DNA of 64,000 bases from Vandiemenella viatica (Eukaryota; Arthropoda; Insecta; Orthoptera; Morabidae): the NCBI GenBank assembly GCA_031002005.1, contig CM061921.1, forward strand, positions 145,733,283-145,797,282, read 5' to 3'. Shown one piece after another: positions 1 to 10,894 of this stretch (position 1 is its first letter; each line of letters starts with the position of its first letter). Below the pieces are notes generated by a model. The model was not told where the DNA came from, made no database searches, and saw nothing but the letters and a program-made list of their open reading frames with translations. Made by a program: the position numbers and the translations under genes.

Positions 1-214
1 TGAACTCGGTCACAATGAAATGTCAATCATTTCGCACTTGTTTCTTCTGTATGTGGTTACTTTCGATTCACTCAATATTTTTTATTAATAAAGAATGAGA
101 TCATTTTGTATTTTAATTTAAGTACTGATCGTAAAGATGCTGTATAAAATTTCATGCAGTTTCTTACCGGCAGCATAGTGCACCTCTCTCATAGTCACCT
201 AACTTATTCTGGTA

Positions 215-425
215 ATCCTTGCAGGAAAAGGAAACATACAGTTTAACCTTGAATTCCAACCACAGAGTATCCTAGCATTTCACATTAACAAATCAATGCC
301 TTGCCAAAGATAAAATTCAATTTTAAGGCACATAAAAGTTGCAACCGAGGCCGGGATTTTAACTGGGGGGTCTTCTAACCCCAATTGCATGCCGTAGCCA
401 TCTAAGACATTAGGCCAAATTTATA
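215..425 (-). repeat. SINE-2 copy (tRNA-derived-like)
   Basis: Read on the minus strand this begins with a tRNA-like head (motifs near TAGATGGCTACGG and GTTAAAATCCCG, resembling A and B boxes). Its body is related to the segments at 59105-59270, 60465-60600 and 61378-61490: shared pieces include a (GAATCC)AAACCACAGA-like block and GAGGCCGGGATTTT. It is well diverged, so an old copy. No clear target duplication is seen. Confidence 0.4.
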
Positions 426-574
426 AGTAATGAAAAATAAGTTTTCAAACATAATAAAATAAACATACTCTTTTTATATATAATGTACTTTGTTTCTGCT
501 ATCCAAAAACACGAAAATAGGGTGCTACCTTTGTTACAGTATTTGATGGATGATGAAATGAAATTTTACGAATG

Positions 575-670
575 CTTTAGAACAGCATTTCTAAAAGCGG
601 GATCCCCTACGGGGTTCGCCAAATGAGTGTAGACCGTTCGTGACAAGATTTACGTTGTGAAAATTAGCAA
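575..670 (+). repeat. Dispersed repeat, partner of 9960-10060
   Basis: The order of blocks TCTAAAAG, a run of GGG/CCCCTA, GGGGTTCG and GACAAGATTTA recurs in reverse complement at 9960-10060. It is probably part of an unclassified short repeat. No coding potential is seen. Confidence 0.4.
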
Positions 671-1379
671 AATTGTTCCTAAAATTGACAACTTGCGACA
701 AGAAACAAGCCCATCTATCAAATTAATTAATAACATATTGCTATTTGTGACTATTACGTTTTTTTTGAAAAAAATCCTTATTTAAAAAAGGCCATTTTTT
801 AAGGGGTTCGTCATTCTTTGGGAAATTTCGTGGGGGCATGTGGAGCTTTGAGTTTGAGAAACTTTCCTTTAGAATGACACAATCTACATTTTGCACTTAA
901 CTGTTGAACATGGAAGTGAGGTTGAAAGAAATTTTTAAGGTAATTGATAACTCGAAAACATGTGGCCTAAAGGAACAAAAATTTCCGAATTACCTCCATT
1001 TTCTTGTCCACACCCACCAGTCCGACACCAAAGTACAACATCAAAAAGTAAACCAAACCATACTAATGATGATGGAGTGTCGGTCAAGTGTCGGACGACA
1101 TACGGTGTTGTTTGAACTAACCTCAATTGAGTGAGTGCCAATAATAAGAGTGGCGGTGACTGTGTGAATCAGTATTAGTCTAGTGTGGCAATACAAAATG
1201 ATTTGTGGGGCATATATATATTTCAGTAGGTAAACAATCGTTAAATGATATTAAGTTTTAATGAATCTTACGGCATTGACAGTACTTTTAGTGAAAAGTA
1301 AGTTGTTAAAAAACTGCATAAAACTACTTGTAATTATTTCTGAGTTAGTTTTATGTGCGAAACTCGATATATAAAATGA
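671..1379. other. Unassigned intronic DNA
   Basis: AT-rich sequence with only short chance ORFs. No recognised gene or element. A second GGGGTTCG block at about 802 may belong to the repeat at 575-670. Confidence 0.5.
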
Positions 1380-3000
1380 CCCCCTCAACCATTCAGAACC
1401 TTCTAAAACCAACCAAAGCTCTGTTTTGGTCAATTCAATACTTTCCATCTTGGAATCCATCAACAGAGTCCTTCAACAAGGTTACAGTTTCCTTCGAGCC
1501 TGTCCTGAAATGAGATCTCTTCTCCCAATAATCATCACTCATCTGCCTAAAACCTACTTTAGTAAACCTCCAAACCTCGGCCAACTACTAGTCTATTAAC
1601 AAGGGCCTACCTGTCTTACAAGACAATTCCAAGTCTCTTCCTTGTGTCAGATCCCACTGCAAGTTGTGCAGTATGCACCCTGCCTCCAACACTTACACCA
1701 TCCAGCAACTGGGGAAAACTTCCCCATTACAGAACCTGCCGCTTGTGTATTCTCCCACATAATATATGAAGGTGGTTTGATAAATTCTCAGAATCATCAC
1801 CAGATGTTAGTGCTATCACAATGAGGTTCCCACGTAATAGTAGGTCATCGTTTAGGAGTAAAAATGTAATGTCGGTGTTCTGGGTAGAGATCTGTAGTGT
1901 GGACATCTCTTTGTTGTTGTTCCAGTGTAGTGATTTGTGATGATGGAAAAAATTGAGTTTGAGCAGTGAAAAATTACTCTGTAAAGAAAGGTATGAAATC
2001 AAAGGAAATTAATGCTGATTTTCATAACACACTGGGGGACTCTGCTTCTTTATATCCAACTGATTCCAAGTGGACAAACGAGTTTGTTTGGCTGGGACAG
2101 CTTAGATAATCTGTGTAGTGGCTAGCCAAGATGTGCCACTACCCCAGAAATTATTGCAAAACTGCATAAAATGGTCATGGAGGATCACCGACTGAAAGTG
2201 CAAGAAATTTCAGAAGCTCTTGGGATGTCATGTGAACAGGCATACCACATTTTAAAATGAGACTTTGAGATGAGAAAGTTATGTGCTACATGGGTGTTAA
2301 CACTGGATCAAAAATGCTTCAGAGTGGAAATGTCCGAACAATGTTTGACCCATTTTCAGAGAAACCAACAACAAAAATTTCTGCCAGTTTGTGACTACAG
2401 ATGAAATGCAGGTCCACTACTATACCCCAGAGACAAAACAAGTCGGAGCAGTGGAAACGTAATTCACCTGATTTGGCTACATAAAGCTCCCATCTCTTAC
2501 CCAAGCTCAAAAGTTTTGCTCGGTGGGTGGAAATTTTCTTCAAAAAAGAACTGTCAGCCACAGTTGACACTATTTTGCAGGCCTGGAGGAATGTACTTTT
2601 CAAGGTTGGATCAAGCCATTGGAACATAGCTGGACCAAGTGCATTAGTGTACATGAAGACTACATTGAAAAATAAAGTTTAACAGAGGTAATTTATTTAT
2701 TTCGGTTCCATTCCACGAACTTTTGAAACCACCTTCGTATCAACTTGCCCACAGACATTGCCCAGCCTTATCAATAGGTTCTATTACAAATTCACTGGCC
2801 ATCAGAGTGAACAGACACAGACATACGGCATTTACCCAGCATACTGAACATCACGCACGATACCAACAATGTTAGTGCTTGCTTTACTGTTCGTGCCATC
2901 GGAGTCCTCTCAAACAAAAGTAACATCTCTGAGGTGAGAAGGTGGGAACTAGCTTTTCAGTTAAATTTTTTAGGTCACCTCTTATGAATTTGAGGCCAAA
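1380..3000 (+). mobile_element. Penelope-like element fragment (PLE-A), split by a mariner
   Basis: This is the 3' half of a PLE: the connector between reverse transcriptase and endonuclease, then the start of the GIY-YIG nuclease domain. The connector matches the copy at 27840-28200 (for example a GLESIN-type stretch followed by a QQGHDF-type stretch, here degraded). The two parts, 1380-1766 and 2738-3000, become collinear if the mariner at 1767-2737 is removed with one TA; the nuclease motif then reads HIIYQLAHRHC, equivalent to THIIYQLTCHHC in the better copy. The frame has many stops, so it is a dead copy. Its downstream half keeps a degraded SEVRRWELAF-like tail typical of the family in this window. 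Confidence 0.75.
1767..2737 (+). mobile_element. mariner transposon remnant, internally deleted
   Basis: The ends are imperfect inverted repeats (GAAGGTGGTTT at left, AAACCACCTTC at right) flanked by TA dinucleotides at 1765-1766 and 2738-2739. The plus strand encodes a broken mariner transposase: a LTLDQK..RVEMSEQCLTHFQRN-like stretch near 2300-2370 and a YYTPETK-like stretch near 2420-2440, which normally lies just after the first catalytic Asp of the DDD triad. At 971 bp it is shorter than the usual ~1.3 kb, and stops and frameshifts are frequent. It is not active. Confidence 0.85.
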
Positions 3001-3196
3001 ATGTTTTAAATAATTGAGCTAAATTACATTTATGGAGTTTCTTAATCGCAATATGCAAGTTATTTAATCAAATTAAGAAGTGATTATTATTTTTAGTTGT
3101 CCAGTTAAAGGAAATTGCATTTGAAGGAACATGTTGAAGGGATTAAATATCGGATAAATGTTCAAAGAAAATCAAAATTTAAGCAATGCCAAATGG

Positions 3197-3310
3197 TCTC
3201 GTGGTACACACGATATTTTGGCGATGGAATTCTCTGTCGCCTTGTTTACGTGGCTAACATTATATTATATTAATTCTCAACACTGAGAAAAACTTTGTTC
3301 TCAAAATTAA
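3197..3310. repeat. PLE-B terminal-repeat relic
   Basis: ACACGATATTTTGGCGA and CTCAACACTGAGAAAAAC match, with changes, the pLTR of the PLE-B copy at 15778-17077 (ACACGATATTTCGGCGA; CTCAACGCCGAGAAAGAC). The middle is compressed compared with that copy. No coding sequence remains. Confidence 0.5.
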
Positions 3311-3639
3311 GGCAGTCGCTACTAACTACACATATATCAAATGAAAAAAAAACAAAAATGAATATAATGTTGACTTGTGACGAGCTTTTGTCGTGGCAAA
3401 TATATCCTTCATTGCACTTAAAACTATCTGAGCAACTTCCTGCAGAAATATCGTCAGCGCAGCATTCCATCAGAATCAGCATTGAGAAAGAACTATGTGT
3501 ATTCCTTAAAATATGGATACTGTGAGAAGGATAAGAGAAATGATAGGTGATACATATTTCATAATATTGCTCATCTGATTGTCTCCCAACTAGATCCTGA
3601 TGCACCATCAACACACTTTATTTGATCTGCTGCAGACAG

Positions 3640-4490
3640 CTAACAAAAACCAACCAGAACACAGTTGCCCATTTTAGCAATGGTCTTGTAGTACTTACCC
3701 CAACAGCATGGATGAGAATCAAGTATTAGTTATCTGTAATGATGCAGCTGCCTACGTGATTGCAACTGTCAAATTGCTGATGATATATTATCCTTCCTTG
3801 TTCCATATAACGTGTCTTGCTCATGCCATGAACCGCTTAGCTGAACAAACGTCTGAAATTTCATAGTGAATAAACTTGTTTCCAATGTTAAAAAATTATT
3901 TGCAAATGACCTACATAGACCCAGGAACTTTGATTCAGGACGTTTCCTATTGTAGTGAATGTTTCGAAGAAATTAAAAAAATTGTTCGCATTCTAAATGA
4001 GAATGTTGCATTTATTACTTCAGCCAAAGGTATTCTCACTGATCCAACAATTTCTTAAAACATTGTGTGCATTACATGTCAGTTTGCATTTCTGGTTCAC
4101 ATTATTAATCTTCTCGAGTCATCAGGAAAGGTTATTTATCAGCAACTGGATTTGATAAATGTAAACGATAAAATCAGCTTGGCCCCTGGTCCTGTTGGGA
4201 ATAAAATTCATGATAAACTTCATGAAGTGCTTCTCAATAATTCAGGATTTCTAACTTTTTGCACTGTAGCTGATTTTTTCTAGATGGTAAATCAACTTGA
4301 ATAAAATGTAATATCCCCTCACGTCTCGTACCAAGATTTGAGTATGCTCCAATTACATTAATTGATGTAGAATGCTCATTTTCAGCTTACAAGTTAGTGT
4401 TGATGGATAAGTGACACAGTTTCACAATGGAAAACCTTGAAGAAAAAATAAATAGTAATAAAAAAAATGCTCATGATTTACTATGAATCC
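3640..4490 (+). pseudogene. hAT-superfamily transposase pseudogene
   Basis: Three frames together give the order of motifs of a hAT transposase: a THITCLAHAMNRLAEQ-like stretch (3805-3845), a VKK(I/L)F block, a LNENVAFITSAKGILTDP-like segment (3990-4050), a long segment ending in PGPVGNKIHDKL and NNSGFLTFC (4190-4265), and a C-terminal dimerisation-like stretch IDVECSFSAYK (4370-4400). Stops and at least two frameshifts break it. No terminal repeats or 8-bp target duplication were found, so the limits are those of recognisable protein similarity. Assignment to hAT comes from the domain order; the exact subfamily is not known. Confidence 0.65.
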
Positions 4491-4914
4491 AATTATGGCT
4501 CTGGAGATTAACATCCTTGTGTTTTATTGTGAAAGTAAACAATAAATAAATTTTATGAAATGTTTTATTATAGACCAAACAATTTTTGAAATAAACATAC
4601 ATTACAACCATGCTCTGTAAACTACTCAGTATTTGTGTATTATTGTTGTTAGCTTAAATTCACGTGTACGTAAGAAAAAAATTTGAATATAGATCATATT
4701 GTGTAATGTTCTTAAACTTTGAGTATGTGTAGTGTTGTTGTTGTTTTTTTGCGGGAACTATTTTAGATACTTTCACTATGTTTTAGTATATTACGAGAAT
4801 ATAAATATTTTCTCTGCTTATTGCAAATGATGCATGAACAAACACAATATTACCACTTTCTGCTGAATTACGCTTCTTGATGTTAAATTTTAAATTAACG
4901 AATTTTTACTGACA

Positions 4915-5119
4915 GTGCAATCTGAAGGACGCAGGTTCTAATCCCTGTCTGGGCATCCATATTTGGGTTTTCCATGGTTTCCCAAAATCACTCCAGGCGA
5001 ATGCCGAGATGCTTCCTTAAAAAGGTCATGGCCGAATTCCTTCCCATTCCTTGTCCCCACTCCTTTCCCACCTCTAATGACCTCTATGTCGACAAGGTGT
5101 AAAGCCATAAGAAAAAAAA
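4915..5119 (+). repeat. SINE-1 copy, 5' truncated
   Basis: It carries the B-box-like GGTTCTAATCCC, the conserved body (TTTGGGTTTTCCATGG, AATCACTCCAGGCGAATGCC) and a short A-rich tail. A 9-bp target duplication TTACTGACA flanks it (4906-4914 and 5120-5128), which fixes both ends and shows L1-like retroposition. The A-box end is missing. Confidence 0.9.
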
Positions 5120-5354
5120 TTACTGACAATATGTTATAAACATATCCACAATTTCAATAGACTATTTTGACAGTTTTAGAACCTATTTTGCCTTAGAACA
5201 GAGACTATTTTAGACACCTAAAATAAGATTTTTAGAACCTAAAAATTCAAGGTGTAGTGATGACAATATTGTGAAGGAACTGTTCCAAAAATGTGTGATA
5301 AATATCACTTAAAAGTATATTCTTCAAAACTGTGTTAATGTTTTCCATATGCAG

Positions 5355-5545
5355 GCCAAATGAGGTTCAGCCTGGTGACTGGCTGGTTCTGACAAAACCT
5401 CTGGGCACTCAGGTGGCTGTGGTTTGTCACTCGTGGTTAAATGATGAAGCTCGCTGGCAAAAAATTGAACCTGTGCTGTCCAGAGAGCGAGCACAGTGCG
5501 CCTATGACCAAGCAGTTGCCTATATGTCACGCCTAAACAAAACTG
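5355..5545 (+). CDS. Selenophosphate synthetase, internal exon
   Basis: SPS makes selenophosphate from selenide and ATP in the cytosol; selenophosphate is the Se donor for selenocysteine-tRNA. This exon encodes the region joining the N-terminal and C-terminal halves: PNEVQPGDWLVLTKPLGTQV followed by a helical stretch ending in YMSRLNKT. The motif GD.LVLTKPLGTQVA is diagnostic of eukaryotic SPS1/SEPHS1 and SPS2. The acceptor is TATGCAG at 5348-5354 and the donor is GTACGT at 5546; the exon ends after the first base of a Gly codon (phase 1) and fits the exon at 24461. Catalytic-residue and ATP-loop exons are not in the window, so SPS1 versus SPS2 and Sec versus another residue cannot be decided here. 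Divergence from the very conserved SPS1 of insects leans towards an SPS2-type paralogue (inference). Confidence 0.93.
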
Positions 5546-5805
5546 GTACGTTCTTTGTATGAATATAAATTAAATTAATCTCTATTTTTTGTATAAGTAA
5601 AAAGACTACTGGTACAGATTTTTATCTCCTGGCCAAAAGAATAGGTATTGGGTAGATAGAATTGTAGACAATAGGTACTGCAACAAATAAATTTATAAGA
5701 TTCGTAAACTATTTCATCTTGAAAATAACAATTTTTTAACATAGTTTTAGGTAGTTTATCTTTCCATTTGCTGTGCATTGATTTTACAAATGTTGCAAAC
5801 TAGTA

Positions 5806-6480
5806 CTAGGTGTTTCGTCGGTTGTTATAAATGAAATAATTAGTCCCAGATACACTTTCAAATTTAACTTGTTTTTATTTCTCGTAAAACATCAGACTTC
5901 AAAGATACTAGTCACATGTAAATACAAGCTCCAGCAATTACTCTCAATACTGCTTCCAAATACAGTACTGCTAAACACTCTCACAGTACTCGATTACACA
6001 TAAAAATGTTAGCGCAAAACTGTGTCCACGCAAAACTGAGTCAAAACTCGTCTCTGCTGCTTGCTTATATAAGTTTCATAGAAAGTTCCAGAAGATTACA
6101 AAGGCTTCTGAAAGATGTCTCTAGAACTTTAACAATACTTAAACACTTAAAAACATATTAAAAACCATCAAAATCAATAGATAATCATTACGAAATGCTC
6201 AGAAATGAAAAGATTTTTAAACATCAAATTATCCACATAAATCAACCTGTCATAAATTGTCCTTTAAACATCATCGATCATCTTAATACTTGGAATACAA
6301 ACATTTAATCAATTTCTCTTGCATAGTTTTGTAATTAACATATTAAATAGTACTTACATAAATTCTTTTCATAAACAATGTCCATTTACACCAATTTACA
6401 ATAAATTGCAAGACAAACATACAAAATCATATTCACTTAACGCCTTGCTTGATGCTAATAATTCAAAAAAAACAATTCCA
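5806..6480 (-). mobile_element. Solo or partial LTR of a retrotransposon
   Basis: On the minus strand there is a TATATAAG box (about 6064), a transcribed region and an AATAAA signal near 5872, ending near GACGAAACACC. Its upstream half is recognisably homologous to the LTR at 15399-17436: both contain AAATGTTTGTA(A)TTCCA, GGACAATTT and TTTTTAATATGTTT in the same order. No internal coding region is clear next to it. The outer limits are approximate and no target duplication was found. Confidence 0.55.
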
Positions 6481-7587
6481 TTTAAAGTCTGAGTTTAAGA
6501 GCTGTTGTGCTAGGTTTGGGAAACTACCGTTTTTGATTAATACATTATTCAGTTGTTGCTGCTTCTTTTGGGCTTCTTTTAACCTGTACAAGTAACATGC
6601 AGTTATTTTTTCCCAATGTAATATCAGTGGCTACCCCAGCATACACTCTGCTGAGGAACACTGTTCTTTTCTTGAAAATCACTAGAATGTACATAAAATT
6701 ATCAGATGTTACAAAAGTAGAAATTCTGCCCTCAAAAATAGCACAATAGAAGTGACGTCACAAAAAGTGAGAGTTGGCAAAAGCTGCTACTCTTAGAGAC
6801 ATTGTTTACATCCAGTGCCAGGCAAGTAGCAGTGATAGCTTTGGAAATCATGTAATTTAAACATTCAGATCAGTGGCCATTGAAATATGACATGATCCAA
6901 AATGAGGAAATAACAATATCTCATAAATTGTGAGTGAGTAAGAGATATATGCACACAAATAATCCAGAGTAGACAATAAATATGACCTGAAAATATATTT
7001 TACTATTTGAAACTAATTAACCTGTGGGAGGAATTGTAGGGAGAACAGTTTAGTCAATATGTGACCCTACTCATATAGAATTTGAAAAGTAACCGATTTA
7101 AAATCAACCAAGTAATCTTTTCAGCCTGGTCATTAAGTCGTGTGCAAATACAAAAATTTATTGTTGTCTGAAAGAAAACTCGCTGATGTTTGATCTATAC
7201 TTTCCACATAGCGCACATGCTCTAGTACTTAGTAAAGCTGTTTATGAACTGTAGATGAGTATTTGATTCCAGTGAGTTTATATAGTCCTTTTGTATCCTA
7301 TTTTGAATTCCATCCTTGCTTCAGCTAACAGTTGTAATTTTACTTTCTAAATATTAAAATTCTCATTTCTACTACTTCAGTTGCTAATATTTTGTTTCTA
7401 AAAAATTCTGCTCACCTTCATAGCTACTGTTCTGTTTTTGTTTAAATTTAGATCAAATTTTAGGTACTTGTTTTTTTTTTTAAATCAATTTCTCTGCAGT
7501 ACAGATGATTGTTGTCAAAGGCTGAGTTTACTGTGTAATTTTTAGGCTGCATCCTAATTTATAACTGACTATTAATTTGATACTAAG
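6481..7587. other. Unassigned intronic DNA
   Basis: AT-rich with no recognised gene or element. The first ~150 bases could be internal retrotransposon sequence next to the LTR, but no family motif is visible. Confidence 0.4.
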
Positions 7588-7905
7588 GAAAAAGGAAGTG
7601 GCTTTTAGTCAATATAAATAACAAAAGATAAGGAAAATAACCGATCACTTACCAAATTTTATGGCAGCGATGAGTGAATAACTTGCAAGACAGTAACAAA
7701 AATACAAAATTTCAGTATAAAACCTTATTCATGCACTAGAGAATGGTCCATTTGGTTCCAGAGGTATGCACACACTGAAAGTTACCCAATGACTGGCTTG
7801 ACAGTAGAAGATACGGTGGGGAGAGCAGGTGGTGGGGGGGGGGGGGGAACTGTTAAGAAATGGACTATCGATATGTTGAGAATGTCTGAGGTAATATATA
7901 CATAT
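7588..7905 (-). repeat. PLE-A terminal repeat, inverted copy 1
   Basis: In reverse complement this matches the 3' region of the PLE-A copies at 28740-28940 and 13110-13245: a block around the Ser/Thr-free 3' UTR containing CATTCTCTAATGCATGAATAAGG-type sequence, then ACTCATCGC(T/A)GCC and TTTCCTTTTTCC. It faces a related copy at 9220-9470. It includes a G14-16 run at about 7833-7848. Confidence 0.6.
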
Positions 7906-7984
7906 CATAGTCTATGGTGGAATGAATAAATATAACAGGGTACCTAGTATTGACACAAAATAGAAATTTGTTAACCACCTGCCT

Positions 7985-9236
7985 GCGATATGAAGGGGAA
8001 CGTGGGGCAGAATGGGGTAAAAAGTTGAAAATATATTTTAAAATACAAAAGAGTTAAATTAGAGAGCTGCAAATTTTTCTATGAATACATTATTATGTAT
8101 TAATTACAAAAATACAATAATATTGTGAGAAAACTAAAGAACAATATATATTTTTTCCAAAAACATAACGTTGTGTCATTTGCCCTGTTCTGCCTGTACC
8201 CAGGTCAGAACAGGGTGGTAAGAATGGGTAATTATAAAAACCTATAAAACTAGTGGAAATGCAGAAAAATAGATGTTGGCTCTATATTTATTTAGTTTTA
8301 TAGTGACCACAAAGGTTTCACTAATTTTCATTGATTGTGTCCTTTTCTTAAGCCTTTTCACACATTAGGACAGACTCATCATTTTCACCATCTATTGCTG
8401 CCCAGGAATTCTCTGTCCATTGCACATGGAACAAGTGATCCAAACTTCAACTGACTTTGATTAAAAATCACTGCAATATAGATAATCACAGTCAGAACAA
8501 TCCTCAGAATCACTGTCGTTAGTTTGGGATTCTGTCTTGAGCTCCTTTTTTTTCGATTTATTTTCAGGCACATTCCTTTGTTTCTTTATATTGTTAAATT
8601 TGTTCTCTCTGTTAAATAGTTTTATTTTTTCTTATTTTGCAAGGTTCTTTCCCTCTTTTTCCTTAATAGTGATGTCTATCTCTTTTTTTATGGGGAATCT
8701 CTTCAGATTCGTCCTTCTTGTGGTTTCTTTAACTTTTGAAATAAGTATTAGAATATCAGATGAAGCATAAAATGAAGAGGCCCTGTTGTCAGCTGTCATG
8801 CAAGAGCACCCGAAGAGCATGGCAGAATGGGGTGGTTCCCCATTCTGCCCCACCCATTCCACCCCAGGGACACATTTAGGTTAGGGAGGTAAGTCCACTC
8901 AAGAAAGATACATAAACAAACATTTAACTACACAGAACTGAAGACAATTAAACATACTTCAAACATGTGATGAATTTATATGTAATATAAATAGGTGTGT
9001 ATAGTTAACGTTGCCTACAAAAACATCAGAAGTTACAATTCAGGAGAAGAAAATACACACAATGAAAACTTCACAGACTAACGCCTGAGAAAACATAGCT
9101 GCCATAGCTGAGCCGCAATAGGTTGATCTAATTCTACTTACTGCCGCCCATTGGCAGTATCTCCTTGACATCGAAAAATACTGAACTTCATTTTGCCCCG
9201 GTACCCCGTTGTACCCTGGTTTCCCCTGTATATTAT
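7985..9236. repeat. Unclassified insert rich in GGGGCAGAATGGGG motifs
   Basis: It lies between two inverted PLE-A terminal repeats. The motif GGGGCAGAATGGGGTA and its variants recur on both strands: near 8003-8020, 8162-8230 (with CCCTGTTCTGCC), 8820-8870 (a local palindrome around GGTTCCCCATTCTGCCCC) and 9186-9232. The ends are loosely inverted (AAGGGGAACGTGGGGC versus GCCCC...GGTTTCCCCT). The middle is AT-rich with no ORF I recognise. It could be a non-autonomous DNA transposon; no target duplication could be fixed. Confidence 0.4.
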
Positions 9237-9470
9237 CTCTGACATTCCTAATATATCGATAGTCCGCTTCTTAACAGCTCATCCTCCCCCCCCCCCACCC
9301 TATCTTCCACTGCCTAACCAGGGATAGGATAATCTTCAGTGTGTGCACACCTCCGGAACCAAATGGACCATTCTCTAATGCATGAATAAGGTTTTATACT
9401 GAAATTTTGAATTTTTGTGTTTGTCTTATGTGTTATTCACTTGTCACTGCCCTTGACTATTAGTTTGACA
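9220..9470 (+). repeat. PLE-A terminal repeat, inverted copy 2
   Basis: This is the inverted partner of 7588-7905: ATATCGATAGTCC, the C-rich run, TTCAGTGTGTGCACACCTC and GGAACCAAATGGACCATTC are shared in reverse complement. The same sequence closes PLE-A at 28725-28810. Confidence 0.6.
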
Positions 9471-9959
9471 TATTTTAAAATATAATTTAATCATAATGAA
9501 CTCTTCAGTTAATTGCCTGTGATGGTTTGGAACACTATATCCGTTTTTGTAAATAGATAATGCTTCTGCCTTTAATATTTTATGTTCTACTATATCAGCA
9601 GCTAGTAAGGATTTACTGGATATAGCAAGGTGCTGATTGATTCAATTTCTATTACTGCTATTTGCATTATTTCTCCTTTTTCATTTATTCAGATATATAT
9701 ATGTAGTGTCTATTTTAAATAATTCAAAATCTTTAGAACTCTTCCAGTGTCCTTTCTCAATAGTTTCAACATAAAAAGTTCTATATTAGTTGTGACACGT
9801 GTCAGTATTTTCCAATTAATGACTTCAGACCTGTAGTACTTCTGGCCATTTGTACATAAAAACTCAATTTGAATTGCAGAGTATATGATTGTAGCTCATA
9901 TTTCAGTCTATGTTTTTCTGAATCTCAATTCTACATTTTGTGTGTTACACATTTGAGAC

Positions 9960-10060
9960 AGCTTCCATGACATAAATCTTGTCGCGAACCCCCTACAATC
10001 AACTGGAAAAACCCTAGGGGTCTGTGTACCCCCACTTTTAAAAACAAACCTGCATTAGAT
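9960..10060 (-). repeat. Dispersed repeat, partner of 575-670
   Basis: In reverse complement it shares TTTTAAAAG, the GGGG/ACCCCTAGGG stretch, GGGGTTCGCGACAAGATTTA with the copy near 600. Class unknown. Confidence 0.4.
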
Positions 10061-10894
10061 GAAAAGAGATTATAAATTTTGCAATTTTTTGTTACCCAAA
10101 CTGGCGTAACTTGAATTATTGTTCAAGGTGTGGTATAACATATCACTGCAGTTTTTTTTGTATAATATCACTTCTCTTTTCATTTACTTCAAACAATTAA
10201 TCTTATATAAAGACAGCATATCTTTCACTTATATCAGCATGTACTCGTAAGCAAAGAGTGCTGGTGGTTTATTGAACTTCAGTAGAACCAGTTGTGCTGT
10301 GCTGTGCTGTGTTGCTACTTATACCTACCTCAATTTAAGATTTCATCTACTTTTGAAAAATATGCAATTGCACAAAGCAAAAGTTTAAACCTGCTCGATT
10401 GTCATTCAAAACAGTCAGTTCATGTGGAGTGAAAGAGATAAATGATTGAAATGATACCAAATAGACCTATATTCTGTGCCACCTGTAGTTGTACTTTATA
10501 TATTTGTCATTCTTAGCTAGATATGTAGGAAAAAAAAGCTGTTAGACAAAAATTGAGTACTAAATAATTTGCTTTTTCCAGAAATTGGTTCCCCACAAAA
10601 TTACTTTTATACTTTCATCAGAACATTTTGATTTATCACTTAAATACACTTTCCTGTAGTTTCTCCACAAAACCATTAAAATTAAACATTGCTTACAGAA
10701 ATAAAAATCTCTGCGGCACCTGTTTAGAAATTATTATTGAAAATATCAAAAAAAAATTACAATATTATTTTGATCTGGATCAGTTATAGAGGTAAATAAA
10801 TGAAGGCAGAAATAAATACAATTAAAAAAAAAAAAGATTAAAAATTTTTTGGAGAAAAAAATTGTAAAATAATATCTATATGCAAAGTTAGTAA
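10061..10894. other. Unassigned AT-rich intronic DNA
   Basis: No recognised gene, element or structured repeat apart from a short GTGCT run near 10295 and A-rich tracts. Confidence 0.5.
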
